NCBI GenBank assembly: GCA_949752745.1
Contig: OX457031.1
Location: 48,704,162-48,768,161 of the forward strand
DNA from: Protula sp. h YS-2021
Lineage: Eukaryota > Annelida > Polychaeta > Sabellida > Serpulidae
DNA: 64,000 nucleotides
Direction: 5' to 3'
Below, one piece after another: positions 1 through 10,631 of this stretch. The first letter of the stretch is position 1, and every line of letters starts with the position of its first letter. A program made the position numbers and the translations under genes. The notes below the pieces were generated by a model. It did not search any database. It was not told where the DNA came from and saw nothing but the letters and a program-made list of their open reading frames with translations.

Positions 1-1636
1 GCTATTACATGTCGAAGCTGCCTGACTTGCGTTATCCCCCTCGGCCTCTTCCCTCAGTGCTTTCAACAACGCGGATTTAGCTGTCAAAAAGAAGATTTTC
101 TTTTAGAGATTTCCCTTCCGTTTTCTTGTTGTATGACAATATTTTTCGTATAATTACTTCGAAACAACGTGCGGATTTCATTACTCTTTTATCTTCAAGA
201 AAGAAAGAAATATACGCAGTTGAATATTTTACTCATGTCACTAAGTATTTTTTTTCAAATTTTTGCAGTTTGCAATTTCTTCACCTGAATTACTGGCCAA
301 TTCCTGAAGGTTTTTTTTTTGCATGTATTGCATGGTATAATGATTTCGAACTTCCACTTTTTAAAATGGGACTACAAAAATTACAACATATTCTAACAAA
401 AAAAGAGTACAACCTTAACTACCTGAAATGGAAATAACAACGTAGGGTGGTGGGGGTTGTGAAAGGGCTGCCTTGCCATATACGTGTATACCGTCCTTTG
501 ACCCATTGGTTAGTATATCTTTTTCTTCAGGGGTTACTCTTGCCAAGATGACCATGCCATCAAGGTAACGAATGTTAATGCTGAAATGGGTTAAATTGAC
601 GAATACCATTCCCAAGTTATGTTTCAAACATTTATCTCTGTTGCATGTAAAAGCGAAGAAGTGGGTGATAATATGGAATACTATGATATTTCTAGGTTTC
701 ACTACATACCATCTTTGTCTTTACATGGATTCAACAAAAAATTAAACAAGGCACACAAAAATTTGTTTTATTAACGGATTACTGATGTATAATACTGTCC
801 TTTTTGCCTTTAAAATTGATCTGTGTACCATTCCGCCATGCTGGTTGTATCAATGATACAGGCCAAAAAGCGCCTGTCAAAAAATCAAAACAAATAAAAC
901 CGGAAACACGTGAAAACACGTGTGGGTTGTCTAAAAATAAACACATGGCGTGCTTTTGTTATTGATTGATATCATAAACACGTTTGAAAGAAACAACAAA
1001 TCAGATATTTTGGATAATGATGGACAGACCAATCATGAAAGAAGCGCAACAATTATCAGTTACGGCTAATCTAAAAACTTAACAGTGAGATCTATTTAAT
1101 ACAAAACAATAAACCACTCTTTAAAATGTAAAAGGTTGATTCTGTTAATTTTCGTATTTTGGAAGCTTCCAACTGAATTTACAAAAATTAAAATTACTAC
1201 CTATGTTGCATGTTTTTGTTTACTTTCTGTCGAAATGGTAAAGTTTAAATGTGTTAAAAGGCAGTTCTCTTGATAACTTTCATACTTTGAGAATGTGCCT
1301 TTTCCCTTCTATTAATAGTGTTAAATCTATTGTATTACTTGTAATTTATGATCTATCTAACTCAGAACGAAATAAAACGATTTGATAACGGATATTTCTG
1401 CAAATTACCGAGATCCACACAGTGGAAGGAAAATATCTATTTTTGTGACGTCACACATGCGGAAGTGAAGGAATAGCAAAAGAAATATAGTTCAGTTTCT
1501 GTTAGTTCTTTTTTCTGTTTACTTAGAGCCTGACATCAATACGGTGTTGCTTAAATACTATAGTCAGCAGTCAAGCCGTTGTCTGGTGTAGGTGGATTTT
1601 TGGGAACAAGAGATTTCATATTATCGCCCACATTAG
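1..1636. other. Non-coding stretch upstream of the LINE
   Basis: No exon, RNA gene or convincing repeat is seen here. Short open frames exist (for example 126-437 +), but they are AT-rich, have no recognisable domain and no splice-site support. The last ~60 bases may hold an out-of-frame remnant of the LINE endonuclease, because one frame reads a GGFLGTRDFIL-like stretch resembling the GDFN...R region of that domain family. This last point is tentative. Confidence 0.5.
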
Positions 1637-4564
1637 CAGTCCCAAGTACAAGCCAATTCGCACTTTTCTCAAGATAAAGCTACTAATAATTATGGCTATA
1701 AACTGGCTAATCTGTGTAAAAGTCTCGATTTACTTATTGTTAATGGTAGGTTCGGAAATGATGCTGGTATTGGCAGATTCACATGTAAAAATGCTAGTGT
1801 TGTCGATTATTGTATTATGTCCACGAAATTATTTGCTAATGTGCATTCCTTCAAGGTGCATGAATTTAATAACTTATTTTCTGACGTTCACAGTTTAATT
1901 GAATGTACTATAAAAAACTTCGACGGGAATTGTTACGCTTCTGATTCGAATGAAAATGTTTGTGTAGATAATGTTCGAATAAAGGTGGTTAAGCCAAGGT
2001 GGAATGATGACATTAAAGCTAAATTTGAAGAGGCCATTCATTCGACTTCTCTGCTTGACATTGAAAATATGCTTGACAGAATCGAATCTGGGCCGACATC
2101 AAAAGATGATGTGCAGTTACTATCAAACAGTCTAGTCGATATTCTTACAAAAGCGGGTATCAAAGCAGGTAGTATAAAGAATAACAACATGAGCAAAAAG
2201 CGTAGAAACCACCCGCATAAACCTTGGTACAATTCTGACTGTGAAATGAAGCGTCGTGAATTCTATAGAATTAAGAATAACATGCATGTATATACTAAAA
2301 TTGATAAAAACAAAGCCAGTAAAGAGTATAGGAAGACCTTGAACAAAAACTACAAAATGTATTACCGTAATTTGAATAAAAAGCTAAGAGTCTTGAGAAG
2401 TAATAATACTAAGGAGTACTGGCAAATTCTTAATAAATCATACAACAGTGGTGGCAACACGGACAATGTAGTAATACAAGATTTTATTGAGCATTTCAAA
2501 TCACTAGGCAACTCTGAAAGCGTGACTGATCCAACCACCTTTAATATTGACGATCATAATGTACCTCCTAATAATGTCCTTGATGCAAAATTTACTATTG
2601 AGGAAATTCGAGCACTTGTAAATAAACTTAAAAGCCAGAAAACTCCGGGTTGCGATCAAATTCTGAACGAATTTTTAAAAAATTCTTTCGATGTACTATG
2701 TGGTGTCATCACACGCTTATTCAATGTTGTCCTGGATAGTGGCTTTGTTCCCGAAGAATGGTCGCTTGGTTATATCATGCCAATCTACAAAAAGAAAGGT
2801 GATATCAGAAATCCAGACAACTATAGGGGCATAACATTGCTAAGTTGTGTTGGTAAATTATTTACAGCGGCCCTTAATGTCAGATTGACAAAATTTCTGA
2901 ATGAATTTGGCATCCTTGGTGAGGAACAGGCTGGCTTCAGAGAAGGTTATGCCACTAACGATCATATTTTTGCACTTAATGTAATTGTACATTTGTATAT
3001 CAGTAAAGGTCGAAAGCTATATTGTGCATTTGTTGATTATAAAAAAGCCTTCGATTCCGTCGATAGGGTTCTCTTATGGCAAAAACTGCTATGTCAAGGA
3101 GTAAGTGGAAAATTTATTAAAATAGTATATAACTTGTATGACGCAGCCAAATCCAAGATCAAATTAAATGGGGTGATCTCAAAAGCCTCCTTCTTATGTA
3201 ACGTCGGTGTTAGGCAAGGCGAGAACCTATCTCCGGTCTTATTTGCACTCTTTCTAAATGACCTATCAAACTACATATCCCGCAAATATGACGGTTTATG
3301 TCATCTTAGTAATTGTATTAATACCTTTCTCTCCGACGATACCATTGATGTATTTTTGAAATTATTTATTTTACTTTATGCTGATGATACCATTATAATG
3401 GCGGAGTCACACAACCAGTTGCAAACCGCATTAAATTCTATGTATGATTTTTGTATTTTATGGAACCTTACGGTAAACCCAGCTAAAACCAAAGTGGTAG
3501 TGTTTAGCAGAGGCAAAAGTAGGATAAAGCCTGTATTTCATTTTAATAACATCAACCTAGAAGTTGTTGATGACTTTATGTATTTAGGAGTTAAATTCAA
3601 CTATAATGGAAGTTTCAAAAAACAGGAAATACATGCCAGCGAACAAGCTAGCAAAAGTATGTATAGTCTGTTATCTAAATGTCGTGCTCTGAATTTAGAA
3701 ATTGACATTCAAATAGATTTATTTGACAAACTTGTACTTCCTGTTTTACTGTACGGTAGTGAAGTCTGGGGGCCTTGCGGTTGTGATATAACCAGTAGAA
3801 TCCAGCTTAAATATTATAAACACATTTTAAAATTAAGAAAATCAACCCCAACTTGTATGGTACTGGGTGAAACTGGCAAACTTCCGATTGAAGACATTAT
3901 TAAAATTCGAGTCTTGAACTTCTGGTTCAAAATTATCACCAACGAAAACAGGTTTAAGATAGACGTAATCTTGTATAAATTGTTACTCAAACTTGATGAG
4001 TTAGACGGTGAAAATTGTGGATTGCCTTGGTTAAGTTTTGTTAAAAATACTCTAAACAGCTTGGGCATGTCTTTTCTGTGGTTAGAACAAGAAAGCTTGT
4101 CTAAATGTGACAAGTTCTGGTTCAAAAATGCAGTCAAACTGCGAATTACAGATCAGTTTCAATCTAACTGGGCAAGCAAAGTCGTTAATTCTGGCTCCAG
4201 TGTTGTATATAGGATGTTTAAAAATGTATTTACTCAAGAAAACTATCTTAGGATACTGCCAAATAATATGGCTATTAAAATGGCCAAATTCAGGGTTAGA
4301 AGTAATATGCTTCCTGTCTCGAAGGTTAAATATGAACCCATCGTAGATACTGTCTGCAAGTTATGCTCTTCTAACGCTGTTTGTGATGAACTGCATCTGT
4401 TATTGGAATGTAATTTTTTAACAAATGAAAGGTTAAAATTTCTGGGCAAACGCACATTTAGACCCATCAATTGTGAAGTTTTTTCGGGTGTCATGAATCC
4501 AAAATCTCCTAAAAAGCTTTTCAATTTGTGTAGATTTATGTGTATGATTATGGCCTTATTCTGA
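1637..4564 (+). CDS. LINE ORF2 protein: endonuclease tail and reverse transcriptase
   Basis: The frame is open from 1637 (after a TAG at 1634-1636) to the stop at 4562-4564, about 975 codons. The first ATG in it is at 1817 (915 residues), but translation of an intact element would start far upstream. The first 60 codons read as the end of an EEP-type endonuclease: SQDK, YGYKL, LLIVNGR and SVVDYCIM motifs. Counting from 1817, reverse transcriptase block PIYKKKGD/NYRGITLLS lies near residues 325-345, FVDYKKAFDSVD near 403-414 and the catalytic LYADDT near 519-524. A CX2CX9HX4C zinc knuckle (CKLC...H...C) lies near 847-866. The enzyme would nick target DNA and copy its own RNA into the chromosome. 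Whether it is active cannot be judged, because the endonuclease catalytic half is missing. Confidence 0.9.
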   Translation, partial: QSQVQANSHFSQDKATNNYGYKLANLCKSLDLLIVNGRFGNDAGIGRFTCKNASVVDYCIMSTKLFANVHSFKVHEFNNLFSDVHSLIECTIKNFDGNCYASDSNENVCVDNVRIKVVKPRWNDDIKAKFEEAIHSTSLLDIENMLDRIESGPTSKDDVQLLSNSLVDILTKAGIKAGSIKNNNMSKKRRNHPHKPWYNSDCEMKRREFYRIKNNMHVYTKIDKNKASKEYRKTLNKNYKMYYRNLNKKLRVLRSNNTKEYWQILNKSYNSGGNTDNVVIQDFIEHFKSLGNSESVTDPTTFNIDDHNVPPNNVLDAKFTIEEIRALVNKLKSQKTPGCDQILNEFLKNSFDVLCGVITRLFNVVLDSGFVPEEWSLGYIMPIYKKKGDIRNPDNYRGITLLSCVGKLFTAALNVRLTKFLNEFGILGEEQAGFREGYATNDHIFALNVIVHLYISKGRKLYCAFVDYKKAFDSVDRVLLWQKLLCQGVSGKFIKIVYNLYDAAKSKIKLNGVISKASFLCNVGVRQGENLSPVLFALFLNDLSNYISRKYDGLCHLSNCINTFLSDDTIDVFLKLFILLYADDTIIMAESHNQLQTALNSMYDFCILWNLTVNPAKTKVVVFSRGKSRIKPVFHFNNINLEVVDDFMYLGVKFNYNGSFKKQEIHASEQASKSMYSLLSKCRALNLEIDIQIDLFDKLVLPVLLYGSEVWGPCGCDITSRIQLKYYKHILKLRKSTPTCMVLGETGKLPIEDIIKIRVLNFWFKIITNENRFKIDVILYKLLLKLDELDGENCGLPWLSFVKNTLNSLGMSFLWLEQESLSKCDKFWFKNAVKLRITDQFQSNWASKVVNSGSSVVYRMFKNVFTQENYLRILPNNMAIKMAKFRVRSNMLPVSKVKYEPIVDTVCKLCSSNAVCDELHLLLECNFLTNERLKFLGKRTFRPINCEVFSGVMNPKSPKKLFNLCRFMCMIMALF

Positions 4565-4729
4565 AACCAAATGTACCCTTAATTATCTCCATTTATACAT
4601 AACTGATATAGTGTTTGAAACTGTCTGCGAAATTTTGAGACAACATCTTGTACATACTATGTTATGTTCACCGTGTCCTTGCTTGACAAGGATTGTTGAA
4701 ATAAAATCGTTGAATCGTTGAATCGTTGA
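1637..4729 (+). mobile_element. 5'-truncated non-LTR retrotransposon (LINE)
   Basis: A LINE copy covering the end of the apurinic-like endonuclease domain, the whole reverse transcriptase and the C-terminal zinc-finger region. The 3' end has an AATAAA at about 4700, followed by three copies of the octamer ATCGTTGA (about 4706-4729). A short 3' microsatellite tail of this kind is usual for non-poly(A) LINE clades. The 5' end is cut inside the endonuclease domain, as expected from incomplete reverse transcription. The frame runs without a stop from 1637 to 4564, so the copy looks fairly young. The clade is probably in the I/Jockey group, judged only by motif style. Confidence 0.9.
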
Positions 4730-5768
4730 CTTTTGCCTTTGCGGTTCTTTCGGCTGAATTCAGTTGGGATGAGGATATAAAGAAAAGAAATGATAGAAAA
4801 AAACGAAAAAAAATCGACAAAATTCCATTTTGCCAGAATAATATTCACATGTTGTATATTAATGGGACTGAATAATACTTATATGTAAAATAGTTTTTAA
4901 AATCATAATGGTTTTGAAAGTGTGCACGTTGAAAGAAAGTTAGAATTTTTATGATTTACCTATCATTTCTTTATAATTTATCCCAAAAAAATTTGGAATC
5001 GAAACACCGAGAAAGACCTGAAAGTGCAAATTGGCTTATTAGCTCCGAGTCAGCCCTTCCTAAAACAACTTGTGAATCTATCTGTCACAGGTACGAAACC
5101 TTGCATTGTTCCGCTAATAGGGGTCAACTGCATATTTCCGAGCAACGAATCCTGCATACCGGTTAAAAAATTGAAACATTAGCTGAAAATTCGTGCAAAT
5201 AAGCCATTTCGTACTTTTGGAGGTACGATGGAGGTGTCGTTCTGGCTACATATTCGATGGGACAAACCATGAAAAAGTTACAAGGGAAAACATTAAATTC
5301 TAATTTTTCAACATGCACTGTTTGGAATTAAAAAAGCCACCATTATGATCTTTTAAACTTGTGAGTATGTCTCTGGCGAAGTGGAATTTTCTTGATTTCT
5401 TTCAGTTTTTTCTATCATTTCTTTATGCCTTTATTTCAACTGGATTCAGTCGAAAGGCAAACAAAAAAATAAACGTTTCGGCAAAGGTATAAGTACGAAT
5501 CCACTTATACCAGTGTATCTTTATTACATCACAGCCGACTTCTTAAATGGTCTGCATATCTTTTATTTCTTCGTTAAAGTGCTGGAAAGTTTGCTTCCGC
5601 ACTCACCTGTCAAATGTATGTTTACGTTCCAGGCTTTCAATTTTATGTGCAACAGTCAAGTAAGTTTAAATGAATGTTTTATTGGTTACCTGTTAAATAA
5701 GTACTCGTGTAATTGCTAGATGCAAAATTAGGCATAAGTTTATTCTGTACACTTACAATATTTAACTA
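4730..5768. other. Non-coding, AT-rich spacer
   Basis: No gene is seen. The stretch at 4740-4990 and the one at 5390-5500 share diverged text (a 'ttctatcatttcttta' type phrase and a region about sticking to 'aattcagt/cgaaag'). It may be a diverged inverted or direct duplication of low value. The ORFs at 4951 and 5513 have no domain. Confidence 0.35.
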
Positions 5769-6868
5769 CAGTAGGCCCCATTTAAGCCGAGATCGGTTAA
5801 ACCGAGTCATCGGTTAAACCGAAGGGATTTCGTGATCCCGACGTTTTTCTCTTAATGCTTCCTTTGTAAAAATTCGGCTTAACTGATGATCGGTTAAACC
5901 GAGGTAATTTTGCATCCCAAAAAAATTAGTTTTTTCTCACAAATCCAAGCTTCTAGTCAGTTAAATAACACATCAAACAACAAGCGCATACAACGCGAAT
6001 TACTCCGACACAAATATTACTGACATGTACTCACTTTTTTCACTCACTCGGGAATACCATTTGCCATATGCGAATTGCAATTACAAACATCAACAGTTAC
6101 TCACTACAATTAACACATGAAGCCACACGCAATGCAATTGTCCACTGTTTCACTCTGACCTCGATCAGACGTTACTGAATCTGGTCCCATGCCATTGGAC
6201 GATTTCAAGGATTATGTAACTGTTGACAGTAGTGCGCCCTGCTTTGAACCTTTAACTGGCGAGGTCATTGGACAGACTCAACGCAACAAGCACCGGAGGA
6301 GCCCACACAAGAAGAAGTTCGCAAAACGTTTGGAACATGTGACATTGCAGATAAGACGTTTGATCAGACAAATGACACTATCAATGTGTTATAACAAAAT
6401 AGAGCTACACAGGCTGAGCAAAAAACTATTCATGACTTTAAAAAAAAAAACTGCCGACACTTAATTAGACACGCTAGAATCGTTTCTGGTCGTTCAGGTA
6501 AATTGCAGTTCAAAGGTTAACTTGTGTAAATATCAATAAGGAGGTTTATTGGAGTTTAGAGCAATGAGAGTAGAATATTGTATTTATTGCATTTCATGTA
6601 GTTGTTAACACTTCTCCGGTTTTGTTTATTAAATGAAAAAAGTGTGGTTTTTTGTTGTTGTTGTTGTCTTGTTAAAACATTAACATTGAGAAAAGCATTG
6701 ATTTAAACACATAGAATATGAAACAAGAAACATACCACTCACACAGTGACTTACAATTTCTAGAACACTGCCAAAATGCAAAAGGTCCTATAAACCGAAA
6801 ATCGGTTAAACCGAAGTGGTTTTTTTTTTTTGCGGTTCCGTCCACTTCAGCTTAAACGGGTTGTACTG
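5769..6868 (+). mobile_element. Tigger/pogo-type DNA transposon, internally deleted
   Basis: The element begins CAGTAGGCCCCATTTAAGC and ends with the inverted counterpart (reverse complement CAGTACAACCCGTTTAAGC). Both ends are flanked by TA, the target of Tc1/mariner-pogo elements. The palindromic word CGGTTAAACCGA occurs three times near the left end and once near the right end, probably as transposase-binding repeats. Length is 1100 bp, too short for an intact element (usually over 2 kb). Only a C-terminal transposase remnant remains at 6189-6464. It would move only with transposase supplied in trans. Confidence 0.85.
6189..6464 (+). pseudogene. Tigger-like transposase C-terminal remnant
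   Basis: The 91-codon frame starts PLDDFKDYVTVDS and continues with a cysteine and a 'LTGEVIG' stretch. This resembles the acidic tail of Tigger/jerky-like transposases, where a (D/E)-D-(F/Y)-x-x-(Y/F)-V-x-(V/M)-D block precedes a short helical C-terminus. The helix-turn-helix CENP-B-like DNA-binding part and the DDE catalytic core are absent between the left terminal repeat and this point. It is therefore a relic inside a deleted element, not a working gene. Identification rests on motif resemblance and on the matching terminal repeats. Confidence 0.65.
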
Positions 6869-6884
6869 TATTAATTTCTTCCAC

Positions 6885-7250
6885 GCTTTTTTGAAATATC
6901 AGTTGAAAAGATTTTGGTGGATAATTGCAAAATTTACTTGAATTTTTTCACGTGATAAATTATAGTCCCTGTACATAACAAATGTCAGTTATTGCGGGAG
7001 ATTTGTGGTTATTTTCATAATGTTTTCGTTACACAGAAATTGCATGTCCTTCCGTTGTACTGTGAGGGTTTTTAGCAAATTTCAATAAAAGAGCTGGGGG
7101 TCATTGAATCTCTCTCAAAATCACCACAGAGATGCCCCAAAGCGAGCGCAGTTGACTTGTGTACCGTTACATACGAGAATTCGAAGCCTTAGCTGATCGT
7201 CCAGTAGCGAGCTGCTTCTTGGAGCTATCCCCAGTATAAGCCAGTTCACG
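6885..7250. repeat. Diverged dispersed repeat, copy 1
   Basis: This stretch shares order and text with 9800-10150. Both have a 'gataattgcaaaat' phrase, then a 'ttattgcgggaga / ttattgcgagaga' phrase followed by 'tgtggt', then a CAGAAA stretch. Both end in a block with GAGCTGCTTCTTGGAGCT or GAGCCGCTTCTTGAAGCT. The end block is present a third time at 9560-9660. The copies are too diverged for family assignment. Confidence 0.5.
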
Positions 7251-7734
7251 GTTTCGAGTGCACATGCTGAGTACAGGAAATTTGCCGGATTCCATGATGG
7301 AAAACATAAATAAACAAATAAGAAAAAGTACACTAAAAGTTGATCTCTTTTGCCATTGCTTATCTATAAGGTTTCAAAACTTTATTGGAATGTGGGAAAG
7401 TTTACGAGGCGAAGAACATTCAAATTGAACATCACATCGCAATAGGTTAAGCTACTATTTGGTGCATAGCTACAGAAGATTTTCACGACCTATTACAAGA
7501 ATGTCATGGTGAATTGTTTGAAAGTTAACCATCAACCAGCGCAAACGCTGTTTTCATATTAAAAGAACAGATGCTCAGTTTTGCCAGTCACTTTGCTGTT
7601 CAATCTGATGTTTCTCTCCTTGTATTCATGGCCGTATTATAATAACACAAAAGGAGCGCTATATCTATTTCAAAGTGATATCTATGTATTTTTGTCCATA
7701 GACTGCTATTTTTTAACGTTTCTCCCCTACTCAC

Positions 7735-8570
7735 AGAGGGATACAATTGAAGAATCATGGATACTCCAAAGAGTGTATTGATCTGAAAAAAGCTCTTGAC
7801 ACATTTGATCAATCTTAATTGTTTCGAAAGCTTGATCATTATTGTAGTAATGGAATAGCCAACAACTGGATGAAAAGTTATTTAAAAAAATCGGAGCAAT
7901 TCGTAACAAATAGCTTATCAGAAATCTAGCCTCCAGGAAATTAGTTTTGGGGTTCCTCAAGTTTGGTGTTAGGGCCTATGATTAAATTCTAGTATACACA
8001 CTGTAAATGATATTTACGGTGTACTGTATCAAGTAGGATACAGTACACTGTATCAGTGTACTGTATCTGATTTACTTCGTTTTGTAATATCTGCTGATGA
8101 TGCGATATATTTAAAAGTGGTGATGATGTTAAGACTATAGCTGGAGAAAGAAGTTAAGAACTTGACAAGTTGCATGTGTGGTGTGATGAAAACATACTCT
8201 CTCTGAATGAGTATTATATGGTTTTCGGTCTGGTCAGAGAAAATACAACAGTATACGGATTTGCATTAATGGTGATGAAATAGAACGTGTAATGTGCGCA
8301 AAAGTGTAGGAGTGTTAATGGATTCGATGTTCGCGTGGTATGAAATAATTAATAAGTTAATGGATAAATATCGAAATCTCTATCAGTAATGTATAGGAAC
8401 AGATGTTTATTAGAATCAAAAACACTGTTAACAATATACAGTTATCTGTTTTTACCACATCCATAGTGTATGGAAGTCTGAGCTAATATTAATAAATCAA
8501 AACTTCAGCCGTTGTTTATTAAACAGAAATGTGCAATAAGAACAATTTGTAAAGTGAGTAAATACAGATA
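7735..8570 (+). pseudogene. Eroded CR1-like LINE reverse transcriptase
   Basis: Reading across several frames gives a LINE reverse transcriptase in order: a KK.LDTFD-like block, then GIANNWMKSYL, a GVPQ...LGP block, an A/S-DDA-like catalytic remnant near 8095, LDKLHVWCDENILSLN, YMVFG, INGDEIERV and a C-terminal PLFIKQKCAIRTICKVSKY stretch (8505-8565). Stops and frameshifts occur every few dozen bases, so the copy is dead and old. CR1-type elements of invertebrates carry these blocks in this order. It differs from the intact LINE at 1637, so it is a second, independent family. Confidence 0.75.
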
Positions 8571-8793
8571 AACTTTGTATTAGGGGCAAGCAATGGACTA
8601 GAAGTCTTGTCCTTAATACACAAGTGTCCATAGTAGACAGGTTCATTATATGAGGGTGTAAATTTTGTTCAGAGGCTTACCGGTACAAATTTAGCAAGCG
8701 AAAAACAAACTGATAAGAGTAAGTAACATTTTTTTTAATACTCGTATATAAACAAACTTCATTGTTATATTTCACACTTAACAATATATATAT

Positions 8794-9248
8794 GTTACAG
8801 GGAATCTGTGAAATTAGGGATTTCATGAAATCCCTAGTGGATTCGTGTAATAACTTACTCAATCAATTTCGATGTTTTTGTCGAGAATTTTCATGTTTGC
8901 AATGTAACATTTTACCCAAATTATTAGTAGATTTTGAAATAATATACTCAAAGCACTCGATTGCCAAACTATCATTCATGAGATACTTCAGTACCTGAAT
9001 TTAGCGATATTTTTTATCCTACGTAACTTATGTCACATTTTACGCCATATTCTGTTATTGTGGATGGTGATGTTATAAATTCCAATTGCTTTCGATGTGA
9101 CAAGGGATACACAGTTTTGAAGAACCACTAAACAGACTTCCTGAATGGATAATTTTTCAAAATAGTTTTATAACCAATATGAACTTATTCATTACACGAA
9201 TTCCCTAGGGATTTCATGAAATCCCTAATTACACAGATTCCCTGTAAC
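8794..9248. mobile_element. Inverted-repeat MITE, about 455 bp
   Basis: The left arm (8794-8853) begins GTTACAGGGAATCTGTG. It is repeated in reverse complement at 9195-9248, where the sequence ends CACAGATTCCCTGTAAC. Each arm contains the internal 20-bp palindrome AGGGATTTCATGAAATCCCT. The core between the arms has no transposase coding. Arms of more than 50 bp with a nested palindrome, and a non-coding core, indicate a MITE or small foldback element. I cannot assign a superfamily, and the flanking AT-rich bases hide any target duplication. Confidence 0.85.
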
Positions 9249-9559
9249 TTATATACAAGACATTTAGGGCATATAATGGCATAAAATCAAGTTAATTTCT
9301 CGTAACTGAGATAACCAGCAACTAAGTGAAGTGTCTAGCTGACGACTGTTCAACATTGGATATTGAAAACGAAATAACAGTTGATTTTTGTTTTATTTTG
9401 GATATTTGAAAAATTTAAAAAAATCACAAGTTGATGTTTTACCTTAAATATGTAAAAAAAAAAAAACATTTAATTTCTCATGTTTGTTTGACTTGATTTA
9501 AATCATGATTGAAGTCCTGTCATAAATCAATTGATTTGTGTCATAACAGCCCTGCAGTA

Positions 9560-9665
9560 ATACCTCAAAGCGACTGGAGTTGTATAAGCGTTTCAATGCG
9601 AGGAATTATAGCGGTGAGCCCGATCCTGCTGTAGTGAGCCGCTTTCTGGAGCTATCACGAAGCAT
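9560..9665. repeat. Diverged dispersed repeat, copy 2 (end block only)
   Basis: The block with GCGACTGGAGTTG, then GAGCC...GTAGTGAGCCGCTTTCTGGAGCT, matches the end blocks of the copies at 7126-7245 and 10040-10150. No coding function is indicated. Confidence 0.5.
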
Positions 9666-9799
9666 GACCTGCACAGGCGATTCCGGCCTATGTGCACTTA
9701 GCTGGGAAAACAAGAGAAAACTAATTTTCTTGATTACTGTTGTTTTCAGGAAGATGGTATAAGTGGTGTTGTCCTAGATTACCGGTACCATCACTTTGA

Positions 9800-10155
9800 A
9801 CTATCACTTTGGGGTATAATTGCAAAATGTATTTCTAAATATTTTTTTGCAATAAAACATCCTTCCCTTATACAAATAAGTGCCACTTATTGCGAGAGAC
9901 TGTGGTAATTTCTGAATTCTTTCTTAAACAGAAAGCGTGAAACAAAGGAGCCGCTTACAGTTATTTTATTACTTTGAGGGCATTTAGCAAACGCTACCCA
10001 ATGTTTTTAAGTCGTTCAGTCTTGAAGAGTATTACACAGTGGGCCTTCAGATCGAGTGAATTTGACATGTATTGCCATTTCAGTGCGAAGAATAGAAGCG
10101 AAAACTCGATCGCGCAGTGAAGAGCCGCTTCTTGAAGCTCCTCCGTATCTCCGCC
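9800..10155. repeat. Diverged dispersed repeat, copy 3
   Basis: See the copy at 6885: the same phrases occur in the same order (GTATAATTGCAAAATG, then CACTTATTGCGAGAGAC, then GAGCCGCTTCTTGAAGCTC). It lies just upstream of the host gene, so it could contribute promoter-proximal sequence, but nothing shows that it does. Confidence 0.5.
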
Positions 10156-10576
10156 TCTTGTTTCAGTCTTTTTAGAGCCAATTTATAACTAGGTTCCTTT
10201 AAGTATTTTCATACGGACGTCAAATTGGAATTCTAAATGCTTAGTCGTACCGCTGGCGAGAAAGGGGGGGGGGGGGGGGTTTCGGGGGGGGGGCGTTTTC
10301 AACTAATACACAGCCTCGTGTTGAAAAGTGGATTCCGGCGCGAGTTGGAAAACGCCGCTAAATTTCGGTTTCTGTATCATCAATGAACCTTGCAATGGCC
10401 GTGAGAGTGTTGTCGTTTTGCACAGGATACAGTTCTGATGCAGTCGCGTTGCTATATTCAGTCGTATCATAATAATTTCTAAGGAACAAAAAGAGGAAAA
10501 TTTTGTGCGCTTTTAAGTTTCAGTGACGCCGCGTTTCAGTGAAAAAACTGCAAGAAGAAAGGACCGCGTGATAAGC
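10156..10576 (+). promoter_or_regulatory. Probable promoter and 5' leader of the CUB/LDLa gene
   Basis: This is the non-coding stretch before the ATG at 10577. A long G-run (10264-10297) is followed by a more CpG-containing stretch (about 10310-10570), unlike the AT-rich surroundings. No clear TATA box is seen, and the transcription start cannot be placed. The assignment rests on position before exon 1 and base composition. Confidence 0.35.
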
Positions 10577-10631
10577 ATGACGCCGTACGCGCGCCACGCG
10601 CTGCTTGTGCTCCTCGTGTGCCAGCCATTAA
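10577..10631 (+). CDS. Exon 1: start codon and signal peptide
   Basis: The ATG at 10577 is followed by TPYARHALLVLLVCQPL, a short basic N-region and a hydrophobic core, as in secretory signal peptides. The exon ends at a strong donor (A|GTAAGA at 10632) after 18 codons plus one base (phase 1). The next exon supplies the two bases that complete AGT (Ser). Any 5' untranslated extent is unknown. Confidence 0.8.

Noticed and set aside
126..702. Short open frames at the window start (126-437 +, 415-702 -)
   Set aside because: No domain, AT-rich codon use, no splice or start context.
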